From Chitinophaga niabensis (GTDB lineage: Bacteria; Bacteroidota; Bacteroidia; Chitinophagales; Chitinophagaceae): a stretch of DNA of 64,000 bases. The translations under genes were made by a program, and so were the position numbers. The notes under the pieces are model-generated. The model saw only the letters and a program-made list of their open reading frames with translations, ran no database searches and had not been told where the DNA came from. The DNA lies in the NCBI RefSeq assembly GCF_039545795.1, contig NZ_CP154260.1, positions 6,019,001-6,083,000 on the forward strand. Direction: 5' to 3'. Positions 1 to 9,481 of the stretch are shown here, in pieces. How positions within the stretch are numbered: position 1 is the first letter of the stretch; each line of letters starts with the position of its first letter.

Positions 1-14
1 TGGCAATATGCCAA

Positions 15-22
15 TATCTTTG
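15..22 (+). promoter_or_regulatory. possible Bacteroidota -7 promoter element
   Basis: The octamer TATCTTTG matches the Bacteroidota -7 consensus TAnnTTTG and lies 11 bases upstream of the ATG at 34. The matching -33 element would fall outside the window, so this is tentative. The implied leader would be very short. Confidence 0.35.
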
Positions 23-33
23 TTTTAAAAACA

Positions 34-618
34 ATGAAAAAGCTAAAATTACAGATGCAGCTTTCGGTAGATGGGTTTGTTTCCTCTGCAAATGGTAAGT
101 CGTCCGACTGGATGGTATGGGACTTTGGTGAGAACTGGGGTTGGGATAAGGATTTGCAGGAATACCATACCAGTCTGACGGCTTCTATTGATTGTGTATT
201 GCTAAGCAGGAAAATGGCGGAGGGAGGGTTTATTGATCACTGGGCTGATATGGCGATTAACACAAACAATCCCCAGTCTGCTTTTGCAAGGAATATTACC
301 AATGCGCGTAAGATAGTAGTTACGCAAAAGCTCGAAAGATCACGCTGGAATAACACAGAACTGGCTAAGGGGGACTTGGTTACTGAAGTCAATAACCTGA
401 AAGCACAGGGTGGGAAAGATATTATCGTTTACGGGGGTGCCAGTTTTGTTTCTGCATTGATCAAAGAAAGGCTTATTGATGAATATCACCTGGTTATTAA
501 CCCGGTGATACTGGGAAGCGGTCTGCCTATCTTCAATGGCAGGCAAGACCTTACGCTTATTGAAGCGAGGTCATTTAGCAAAGGGATGGTGGTGCTGGTT
601 TATGCAGCTATTCTATAA
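34..618 (+). CDS. dihydrofolate-reductase-like (RibD C-terminal domain) protein
   Basis: A 194-residue cytoplasmic protein of the RibD_C/DHFR-like fold (YyaP/YwjB type). Seen: the N-terminal strand MQLSVDGF, typical of this family, a DWMVWDF segment, and the late NADPH-site block VYGGASF followed by LVINPVILGSGLPIF near residues 130-165. The family binds NAD(P)H and is presumed to reduce a pteridine or similar substrate, but most members have no assigned reaction, and chromosomal folA-type DHFR is a different family. It overlaps the convergent gene at 600-1049 by 19 bases at their 3' ends. Family sure, substrate unknown. Confidence 0.85.
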   Translation: MKKLKLQMQLSVDGFVSSANGKSSDWMVWDFGENWGWDKDLQEYHTSLTASIDCVLLSRKMAEGGFIDHWADMAINTNNPQSAFARNITNARKIVVTQKLERSRWNNTELAKGDLVTEVNNLKAQGGKDIIVYGGASFVSALIKERLIDEYHLVINPVILGSGLPIFNGRQDLTLIEARSFSKGMVVLVYAAIL

Positions 619-1049
619 ACAAGCAAGATCGTCCAGGCTGAAATAAAGATCCAGGGCATTATCCGCCATGGACGGAAGAATCGGATGAAAGTCATCTTAC
701 TATTAAGCTGCAGGGCCTTCAGCGGTGGGCCATCGTAATCAGATAAATGTTTATCCCACCACTGGCTAAGATTCTCATATGCGGCACGGGTTAACTTTAT
801 GGCTGATAGGAAGGAGAGGGCAACGGCGATCCCCATAATACTGATGATGATCATCACAAACAGCGGGCTGTCTTTCCATACAAAACCGAGACTGGCGAAA
901 AGTAGCCCTTGCAGGGTTGTGAACCAGGAAAAGCGCATGTTGAGCAGTTCATTTTCGTGCTCATTCATTTTGCGAATAGTATCCGCATGTTTTTCTTTTG
1001 TTTCATTGCTCCAGTTATGGGGACCTTCTGGGGGCACGATGTGTAGCAT
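600..1049 (-). CDS. small integral membrane protein, unknown function
   Basis: A 149-residue protein of no recognised function. The first 35 residues are charged and predicted cytoplasmic. Hydrophobic stretches follow at about 42-58 (TTLQGLLFASLGFVW), 63-86 (VMIIISIMGIAVALSFLSAI) and 130-147 (IMPWIFISAWTILLVY), suggesting three membrane segments. The ATG at 1049 has no better in-frame alternative. It stands alone on the minus strand, convergent with the DHFR-like gene and overlapping it by 19 bases. Confidence 0.7.
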   Translation of the reverse strand: MLHIVPPEGPHNWSNETKEKHADTIRKMNEHENELLNMRFSWFTTLQGLLFASLGFVWKDSPLFVMIIISIMGIAVALSFLSAIKLTRAAYENLSQWWDKHLSDYDGPPLKALQLNSKMTFIRFFRPWRIMPWIFISAWTILLVYRIAA

Positions 1050-1137
1050 AATATTGTTTTTGGGAGGTAAAGGGATTAAGTAAAGTTGGGAAATAATTGT
1101 AGTTCCTGCAAGGGGTAGGGCTAGAAATGCCGAATTG

Positions 1138-1740
1138 TTATCTCCAATTGCCCATTAAGTATTTTTCAATTTGGCTTTTATCGGCTAAGTCAAATAATTC
1201 TGAACTATTCCAATCAATAAGGACAAGCTCACACTCCTCAGCTAAAGTATACAAAGCGGCTTCGATAATGCCAAATTGTGGCACTGAGACGATGAGGCTA
1301 ATATCGATCCAAATGTTTTTTACGAATTCACCTTGTGTGTCAAAAAAGATAGTAAACTCCGGAAATCCAAAAGCCTTTGTATTTCCTGTTTTGCAATTCA
1401 GCATTTGCTTTCCATCAAACCGAATATAATTTGCCCTTATGAATTTCAAATTTAGAAGTGTAGTTTCCAGATAGTCAGTTCTTATTTCTTTTGAAATTGT
1501 CGGAGTGGGGAGATCATCCCTTACGAAAATATCCGTGAAGCCAGAACCATCCCATGACTTTGCTGAAAAATCTTCAATATGCCCAACTTGTTTCCTGATG
1601 AATTCCCCATTTTCTAATGGTACAATTTCAATTTGGCAATAATCATCCTCCCAAAACGATGGAACATATTCGTTGGGGGCAATCCCAGGAGCAGGAAGTT
1701 GTTTGGACAAAAGGGATTTGAGAAATGAAAAAAAGCTCAT
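1138..1740 (-). CDS. hypothetical protein (200 aa)
   Basis: A soluble, acidic, aromatic-rich protein of 200 residues that I do not recognise. It has no signal peptide; residues 1-14 are mildly amphipathic. Its ATG directly follows the TAG stop of the 76-residue gene upstream, with no gap, so the two are almost certainly co-translated. The pair is visibly more AT-rich than the genes after 3 kb, suggesting an accessory or acquired origin (inference). Such small paired unknown genes are sometimes immunity proteins, but no toxin gene is present here, so no role is assigned. Confidence 0.6.
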   Translation of the reverse strand: MSFFSFLKSLLSKQLPAPGIAPNEYVPSFWEDDYCQIEIVPLENGEFIRKQVGHIEDFSAKSWDGSGFTDIFVRDDLPTPTISKEIRTDYLETTLLNLKFIRANYIRFDGKQMLNCKTGNTKAFGFPEFTIFFDTQGEFVKNIWIDISLIVSVPQFGIIEAALYTLAEECELVLIDWNSSELFDLADKSQIEKYLMGNWR

Positions 1741-1971
1741 CTAATCAAATTTTGATAGATAGTTTGTAATTTCTGATATTTCAATTGTCTTAACAGTATC
1801 AATCATCATTTCCAATCCCATATAACTCCATTTCTGCTGGCGAACATTTGTAATTAATTCGTCTTCCAGCGGATATCCCAGCCTTTCAGATGCTATTTTA
1901 ATGCCTTCATCTTGCAAACTGAGAGAAAGAGCGTCACTGCCTTCATTATTCTCATCAACTGAAAAATCCAT
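1741..1971 (-). CDS. hypothetical protein (76 aa)
   Basis: A small acidic protein of 76 residues with an N-terminal MDFSVDENNEGSDALSLSLQ segment. No family recognised. The stop codon abuts the ATG of the 200-residue gene downstream, so the two form a two-gene unit. The ATG at 1971 is the only upstream start in frame. Confidence 0.55.
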   Translation of the reverse strand: MDFSVDENNEGSDALSLSLQDEGIKIASERLGYPLEDELITNVRQQKWSYMGLEMMIDTVKTIEISEITNYLSKFD

Positions 1972-2022
1972 ATTACAATGTACAATTCTTAGTTTAGTTA
2001 CAAAAGTCTTTCAAATAACTAC

Positions 2023-2068
2023 AGAATGATTTAAGAGTTTCAAGTGATAGAAACCCTTAAATCATTCT
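2023..2068. repeat. long intergenic inverted repeat (hairpin)
   Basis: Arms 2023-2035 and 2056-2068 are perfect reverse complements (13 bp). After one mismatch, 2037-2041 and 2050-2054 extend the stem by 5 bp around an 8-base loop. It lies between the end of the gene at 2097-2579 and the start of the gene ending at 1971. No convincing T-run follows in the direction of these genes, so it is a hairpin of uncertain role, perhaps a weak terminator. Confidence 0.7.
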
Positions 2069-2096
2069 TTGTAAGCTCGACCTGTAAAAAACAAAT

Positions 2097-2579
2097 CTAT
2101 CTACATTTCATTGGCTTGCATTGTGTTCTGCATTTGGGCGCCACACATCTTTTAGGCTTTGTCGGTTTTGCTAAATAATCGGAACCGAAATTATCAGCAT
2201 ACAATTGCCTGGTTTCCTCAAAAGCATCCATCAAATTTTGTTCATCCTGTGGCCCATTCATTCCGAAATAAGGAAAGTGATGCAAAAAAAATCCGAAAAT
2301 CACTTCACAGTCCTTTGCATATTTTTCTGTGTCAAGAATGTGCTGATGCCAGAAAATATCAACATCTCTGTTCGGAACAATATCCTTATCGGGATACTTT
2401 CGCTTCAATCCAAGAAATCTTTTATACTCGATTTCTGCCACCTCTGCTTGAGATACAGACCAACCATGTCCTTCATAAGGAGGTTCCTGTAATTTTAATT
2501 TCACCATGGTGAAATCAATCCTATTGATATCATCCATGGAAGGAGTTTCTACCCGATTAAATGAAACCGTTGTTTCCAT
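2097..2579 (-). CDS. glycine-rich domain-containing protein-like (GRDP/DUF1399-type)
   Basis: A 160-residue protein with the GRDP family signature: an N-terminal helix block, then VDIFWHQHILDTEKYAKDC at about residues 92-110 and HHFPYFGM at about 118-125. The WHxHILDT motif is the hallmark of the family, best known from plant and fungal glycine-rich domain proteins; its bacterial function is unknown. After the domain the protein ends in a basic, cysteine-rich tail (CVAPKCRTQCKPMKC, four Cys in 15 residues) that could bind a metal (inference). It is monocistronic on the minus strand. Confidence 0.75.
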   Translation of the reverse strand: METTVSFNRVETPSMDDINRIDFTMVKLKLQEPPYEGHGWSVSQAEVAEIEYKRFLGLKRKYPDKDIVPNRDVDIFWHQHILDTEKYAKDCEVIFGFFLHHFPYFGMNGPQDEQNLMDAFEETRQLYADNFGSDYLAKPTKPKRCVAPKCRTQCKPMKCR

Positions 2580-2735
2580 TGTAAAAATGTTTTGGTGATT
2601 AATAGCAGGTTTATCTTATACTAAATCAAGATAATGGGGATTAAGCCTAATACCAATTTAATACTTTAGACCGTAAAAAGGTAGCTATTAGCTTTAAATG
2701 AAGCAGATGGAGATTGGGAATAAATTGATAAGAAG

Positions 2736-2770
2736 AAAAAAGCCTTACCAGATTATACTGATAAGGCTTT
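2736..2770 (-). terminator. intrinsic terminator after tRNA-Asn
   Basis: On the minus strand a 9-bp stem (2770-2762 with 2747-2739, AAAGCCTTA/TAAGGCTTT) is followed by further T residues. It begins three bases after the tRNA 3' end, so it terminates the tRNA transcript. Confidence 0.85.
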
Positions 2771-2772
2771 CG

Positions 2773-4638
<1,866 letters not shown>

Positions 4639-4712
4639 ATCGTCAATATTACATTAATTTATATATTTACACAACTAACTAATTAGCAAATCGTTAAGAG
4701 CGTCAACCCATC

Positions 4713-4740
4713 TTGATCCCCCTTTAATTTCTATACTTTG
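4713..4740 (+). promoter_or_regulatory. possible promoter of the susC-susD-GH31 operon
   Basis: TTG at 4713-4715 and TATACTTTG at 4732-4740 resemble the Bacteroidota promoter, but the -7 half has one extra base between TA and TTTG. If used, it gives a leader of about 130 bases before the ATG at 4877. The rest of the 238-base spacer shows no hairpin or other structure that I can see. Confidence 0.3.
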
Positions 4741-4876
4741 CCCATACTAATTGGCCACCCTGATCAGACCCGTTTACTTTGAATTGATTTCAACCAAAAA
4801 TTCATTCCACGTACAGAAAGCATAATTCCACCGGGTTTCCTGTACACATCCTAGTAACTCTTTTAAACACTACGTT

Positions 4877-7828
4877 ATGACCAAAATGCGACTACTCAAA
4901 GCGCTTCTGTTCTTCCCACTCCTATTTCTTGCCACAGGAGTTTTAGCCCAGACAAAAGCCCTGACCGGAAGTATCCGGGACGCCCAAGGCGCTGCCATTC
5001 CAGGTGCCAACATCCAGATAAAAGGCACCAACTCAGGTACAGTAACTGACGGCAACGGTGTTTTCAAACTCTCTGTACCGGCCTCAGCCACAACCCTTAT
5101 CATTTCCTATATCGGTTACCTGAAACAGGAAGTACCCATCGGTGCAAAAACTGAATTTGACATTACGCTGCAACTGGACAATACCACCCTCGCAGATGTG
5201 GTGGTAGTAGGTTACGGTGTAGCCAGAAAGAAAGACCTCACCGGCGCCGTGGCCTCTCTTAAAGCAAAGGACTTTAACAGAGGAATCACCAATGCCCCGG
5301 ACCAACTGATCCAGGGTAAAGTTGCAGGACTAATGGTAGTGAACAACAGTGGAGCCCCCGGAGCTGCAACTACTGTTCGCATCCGTGGCGTCTCTTCTGT
5401 AAGATCCGGCAACCAACCGCTCTATGTAATTGACGGTGTTCCCCTGGATGGCCGGATTGCCCGCCCAGGCGTAAATACCTCTTTAGGTACCTCACCTGAT
5501 GCTAACCCGCTGAATTTCGTGAACGCTTTCGACATTGCTTCCATGGAAGTACTGAAAGATGCATCGGCTACCGCCATTTATGGCTCCCGCGGATCCAACG
5601 GGGTGATTATGATCACTACCAAAAAAGGACAAACGGGGCCGGCTAAACTGGATTTCGGTTACTCTGTTGGTGTAAGCAGTATCATGAAAAAACTGAAAGT
5701 GCTGGACGCCGGTCAATACAAGGCGGCACTAGCGCAATACAACCTTACCGGGGGAGATGAAGGAGGAAATGCTGATGCCATGGATGCTATCCTTCGTAAA
5801 GGCGTTACACAAAACTTCAATGTGGGTGTTAGCGGTGGAAACGAAACCGGCAGATACCGCGCTTCTTTTGGTCTCATGAACCAGGAAGGTATCATCCGCA
5901 AAACAGGTATGAAAAAATATACCGGTAACATCACCGGCCAATATAAATTCTTAGAGTCTAAAAAATTAGGACTGGATTTCAACGTGATGGCTTCTCATAC
6001 CACGGAACAACTGGCGCCTATTTCCAATAACGCCGGTTACCTGGGAAGCCTGGTAGGCCAGGCTTTGCAATGGAACCCCACCCGTAACATAAGAAAAGCG
6101 GACGGTTCCCTGAACATCATGGAAGGTGATAACTCTCCGATCAATCCGCTGGCCATGTCTGAAGCGTGGGAAGATAAAGCGGATATCTCCTACATCCTCG
6201 GCAGCATTTCTCCTTACTATAAGATTACAGACGATCTGGAATACCGCTTCCTCTTCTCTGTGAACCGCCAGACTGGTATCCGCCGTGCGCAGATCGCTTC
6301 CTTTATCAACATCCAGGGAATTAAAGATCTCGGGATCGCCTATTATGGCAATGCGGAACTCACCACGAAATTATTCACGCACACCCTCAGCTATAACAAA
6401 AAGATCTCCTCTGCACTCAACCTGAATGCAGTAGTAGGGTACGAATACCAGGATTTCAATTTCAAAGGAGCAGACCTCGGTGCCAGTGGTTTTTCAACGG
6501 ATGCAGTACCATATACCAGCATCCTCCAGAATGCGGCACAGGCCAATACATTTATGTCTTCTTATGAAAACCCCAGCTCTGAACTGCAATCTATTTTCGG
6601 CAGGGTAACGGTAAACCTGAAAGAGAAATATCTCCTCACGGCTACTTTAAGGGCTGATGGCTCCAACAAATTCGGTAAGAACAACCGCTATGGTTATTTC
6701 CCTTCCTTCGCTGCGAAATGGAATGTTAGTGAAGAAGATTTCCTGAAAGGCAACAGCTTTGTACAGAACCTTGCTTTACGCGCAGGATGGGGCCAAACGG
6801 GTAACCAGGAATTTCCTGCCGGTGCTGCACAGGAACAATATGATCTTCGTTCAGCTGGCGCAGCCGGTTTGATGAACGTGGCCAATCCTGACCTGAAATG
6901 GGAAAGCTCCAAACAGTTGAATATTGGTGTGGACTTCTCTATACTGGATAACAGGCTCAGCGGTAACGTGGATTACTTTAACAAAAACACCTCCAACCTG
7001 CTCTTCAACTTCCCTGCCATTGCGCCTGCTCCGGCATCCAATACATGGGTGAACCTTCCGGGAGAAGTGATCAATAAGGGTGTGGAAGTTGCACTGAGAG
7101 GAGAGATTATACGTGGAAAGGACTTCTCCTGGATGCTGGGAGCAAACGCCACTTTCATTAAAAATGAATTGAAGAACTACACAGGGCCCAATGTACTCAC
7201 GGGTTCTATCAGCGGACAAGGTGTGAGTGGTGCAACCGTACAACGTTTCGCCAACGGCCAGCCACTGAACGTATTCTATGTACGTAAATTCAAAGGACTG
7301 GATAAAGACGGTCTGAGCATTTTTGAAGACAATGGTAACTCTTTCTACTATTCCGGCGACCCCAACCCTAAACAAATGCTGGGGCTCACTACAGAATTCG
7401 GTTATAAGAAATGGTTCCTCTCCGTGAACATGAATGGCGCCTTCGGCCATAAAGTATACAACAATACCGCCAATACGGTATTGCCCATCACCAACCTCGG
7501 CTCCAGGAATGTGGCGCTGGAATTGTTAGCATTGAAAGAAAGCAGGTCCAACCCGATCACTACTTCCACCCGCTACCTGGAAAATGGCAACTTCATGAAA
7601 CTCACCAATGCTACCCTCAGTTATTCCCTGGGGAATGTTGGGAAATCTTTCAAAAACGTTTCGCTTTATCTCACCGGTCAAAACCTTTTTGTGATCACTA
7701 AGTACAGTGGCTTTGATCCTGAAGTGAATACAGATAAGAATGTAAACGGTGTTACCTCCTTTGGTATCGAGTATTCTCCATACCCCACTGCAAGGAACGT
7801 AATCTTCGGTATCAATCTTTCCCTTTAA
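4877..7828 (+). CDS. SusC/RagA-family TonB-linked outer membrane transporter
   Basis: A 983-residue TonB-dependent transporter that imports oligosaccharides or other large nutrients across the outer membrane with its SusD partner. Seen: signal peptide 1-24 ending VLA|Q; a carboxypeptidase-regulatory-like domain at about 28-105 (GSIRDAQGAAIPGANIQIKG); the family box ADVVVVGYG at about 111; a plug domain with VRIRGVSSVRSGNQPLYVID and DASATAIYGSRGSNGVIMIT; and a beta-barrel ending in the hydrophobic INLSL. No STN domain is present, so control by a FecR/sigma pair is not expected; the TPR/DUF6377 protein upstream is the likelier regulator. Twenty bases separate it from susD. Confidence 0.95.
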   Translation: MTKMRLLKALLFFPLLFLATGVLAQTKALTGSIRDAQGAAIPGANIQIKGTNSGTVTDGNGVFKLSVPASATTLIISYIGYLKQEVPIGAKTEFDITLQLDNTTLADVVVVGYGVARKKDLTGAVASLKAKDFNRGITNAPDQLIQGKVAGLMVVNNSGAPGAATTVRIRGVSSVRSGNQPLYVIDGVPLDGRIARPGVNTSLGTSPDANPLNFVNAFDIASMEVLKDASATAIYGSRGSNGVIMITTKKGQTGPAKLDFGYSVGVSSIMKKLKVLDAGQYKAALAQYNLTGGDEGGNADAMDAILRKGVTQNFNVGVSGGNETGRYRASFGLMNQEGIIRKTGMKKYTGNITGQYKFLESKKLGLDFNVMASHTTEQLAPISNNAGYLGSLVGQALQWNPTRNIRKADGSLNIMEGDNSPINPLAMSEAWEDKADISYILGSISPYYKITDDLEYRFLFSVNRQTGIRRAQIASFINIQGIKDLGIAYYGNAELTTKLFTHTLSYNKKISSALNLNAVVGYEYQDFNFKGADLGASGFSTDAVPYTSILQNAAQANTFMSSYENPSSELQSIFGRVTVNLKEKYLLTATLRADGSNKFGKNNRYGYFPSFAAKWNVSEEDFLKGNSFVQNLALRAGWGQTGNQEFPAGAAQEQYDLRSAGAAGLMNVANPDLKWESSKQLNIGVDFSILDNRLSGNVDYFNKNTSNLLFNFPAIAPAPASNTWVNLPGEVINKGVEVALRGEIIRGKDFSWMLGANATFIKNELKNYTGPNVLTGSISGQGVSGATVQRFANGQPLNVFYVRKFKGLDKDGLSIFEDNGNSFYYSGDPNPKQMLGLTTEFGYKKWFLSVNMNGAFGHKVYNNTANTVLPITNLGSRNVALELLALKESRSNPITTSTRYLENGNFMKLTNATLSYSLGNVGKSFKNVSLYLTGQNLFVITKYSGFDPEVNTDKNVNGVTSFGIEYSPYPTARNVIFGINLSL

Positions 7829-7848
7829 TCACTTTAAAAACTACGATC

Positions 7849-9399
7849 ATGCATCTATATAAAAAAATTGCTTGTTTATTACTGGTAGGATATGGCTTTG
7901 CTTCCTGTACCAAGCTGGATGAAAAATTAGGTTCCACTATCACCAAAGGCCAGGCGGACTCTGTGATACAGGTTTCCTCTCTGCTGAAAAGCGCATACGA
8001 TGCCTTACAACTTCCTTACCAGGACCAATCTAATTTCTGGGCCTTACAGGAAATGCCTTCCGATGAAGCAGTTGCCCCAACACGTGGTGGCGACTGGGAT
8101 GATAACGGCGCATGGCGTTCTCTGAAAACACATACCTGGACTGCCGAACATGGAACCATCGGCGCAGCCTTCAGTAACTTACTATTGTTGCAGTTCAGCG
8201 CTACCAACGTATTGAACTTTAATCCTAGTGCACGTCAGGCTGCGGAAGCCCGTTTCCTCCGTGCACTATCCATGTACTCTGTACTGGATGGATGGGGTCA
8301 GGTACCTTTCCGCGAACCAGGGGATAATCTGCTGAAAGCACCCAAAGTATTGAAGGGCGCCGAAGCATCTGATTTTATCATCGCAGAACTCACGGCTATC
8401 ATCAACGACCTGCCGGAACATTCTGCTACCGTACCTGCTTTCGTAGCATCCAAAGATGCGGCAAGAACATTGCTGATGAAATGTTACCTGCAAAAGGGTG
8501 CTTTTGCAAACCCCGCCGCTCCTACATTTGCAGCTGCAGATATGCAACAGGTGATCACCATCGCCAACACCATCATCTCCAGCGGCAGGTATACGCTCGC
8601 CACTAATTACTTCGACAACTTTACGCAGAACAATAATGTACTGTCTACCGAAAACATCTTTACGCAGGAAAACGGCCCCGGCCTTAGTACTGTAAGACCC
8701 GGTAACGCCGCATTCTGCCATTGGGCACCTACTTTGCATTATTACCAAACACCCGGTGGATGGAATGGTTTTGCAACGGTGTCTGATTTCTATGACAAGT
8801 TTGAAGCTGTGGACTCCCGCCGGGGTGGCCCCTACACTGGTGTTACAAACCTCACCGGTACAAATGTTGGTTTCCTCATAGGCCAGCAGTACAACAAAGA
8901 TGGTGTTGCGCTGAAAGACCGTAACGGCAATAACCTCATCTTTACGCGTGAACTGGCCTTGTCTGAATCCGGCAATGACCTTGAGGTGAAAGGCATCCGT
9001 GTAGTGAAATATCCACCGGATATGATCACTCCCGGCGGCTCCAACAGCAACAACGGAAACAATGATTATGTGTTCCTGAGATATGCAGATGTGCTGTTAA
9101 TGAAAGCGGAAGCCATGATCCGCAGCAATGATGCTGCCGGCGCATTACCGATCGTGAATGATCTTCGCGTGAAACGTAAAGCTACACCACTAGGGGCTGT
9201 AGATCTGAATGTGATGCTCGATGAACGTGGCCGCGAATTCTATTGGGAAGGATGGCGCAGGCATGATCTCATCCGTTTTTCCAAGTATCTGGCCATCTGG
9301 CAGTTGAAACCGGCTGACGATCCTAAGAACCTGCTGTTCCCCATACCGGTAAACGATCTGGCTGTTAACCCCAATCTTTCACAGAATCCCGGTTATTAA
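7849..9399 (+). CDS. SusD/RagB-family nutrient-binding lipoprotein
   Basis: A 516-residue surface lipoprotein forming the lid and glycan-binding partner of the SusC transporter. Seen: a lipoprotein signal with lipobox FASC (Cys20); a TPR-rich N-terminal half with the typical ARFLRALSMYSVLDGWGQVPF block; and the C-terminal SusD signature DYVFLRYADVLLMKAEAMIR, then ERGREFYWEGWRRHDLIRF and LLFPIPVNDL. Length is normal. It follows susC by 20 bases and precedes GH31, from which a stem-loop separates it. Confidence 0.95.
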   Translation: MHLYKKIACLLLVGYGFASCTKLDEKLGSTITKGQADSVIQVSSLLKSAYDALQLPYQDQSNFWALQEMPSDEAVAPTRGGDWDDNGAWRSLKTHTWTAEHGTIGAAFSNLLLLQFSATNVLNFNPSARQAAEARFLRALSMYSVLDGWGQVPFREPGDNLLKAPKVLKGAEASDFIIAELTAIINDLPEHSATVPAFVASKDAARTLLMKCYLQKGAFANPAAPTFAAADMQQVITIANTIISSGRYTLATNYFDNFTQNNNVLSTENIFTQENGPGLSTVRPGNAAFCHWAPTLHYYQTPGGWNGFATVSDFYDKFEAVDSRRGGPYTGVTNLTGTNVGFLIGQQYNKDGVALKDRNGNNLIFTRELALSESGNDLEVKGIRVVKYPPDMITPGGSNSNNGNNDYVFLRYADVLLMKAEAMIRSNDAAGALPIVNDLRVKRKATPLGAVDLNVMLDERGREFYWEGWRRHDLIRFSKYLAIWQLKPADDPKNLLFPIPVNDLAVNPNLSQNPGY

Positions 9400-9431
9400 G
9401 GATTTGCTTATCAAAGCAAACTTACCCATTA

Positions 9432-9452
9432 GGGGGCATGTTATATGCCCCC
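9432..9452 (+). promoter_or_regulatory. strong stem-loop between susD and the GH31 gene
   Basis: GGGGGCAT (9432-9439) and ATGCCCCC (9445-9452) form an 8-bp GC-rich stem with a 5-base loop, 33 bases after the susD stop. Only a short T stretch follows at 9463-9467. It could be a leaky terminator or a 3'-end-stabilising hairpin that sets GH31 expression below SusCD. The region is open in the GH31 frame from a TTG at 9404, but it fits untranslated RNA better. Confidence 0.65.
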
Positions 9453-9481
9453 TGGTGGTTCCTTTTTGTGTCATAAAAAAG

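Noticed and set aside
1138..1971. Toxin-immunity pair
   Set aside because: Tightly linked small genes fit the idea, but no toxin motif is visible in either protein or nearby.
9404..9481. 26-residue N-terminal extension of the GH31 protein
   Set aside because: Starts at TTG, runs through the hairpin, and precedes a complete signal peptide at 9482.
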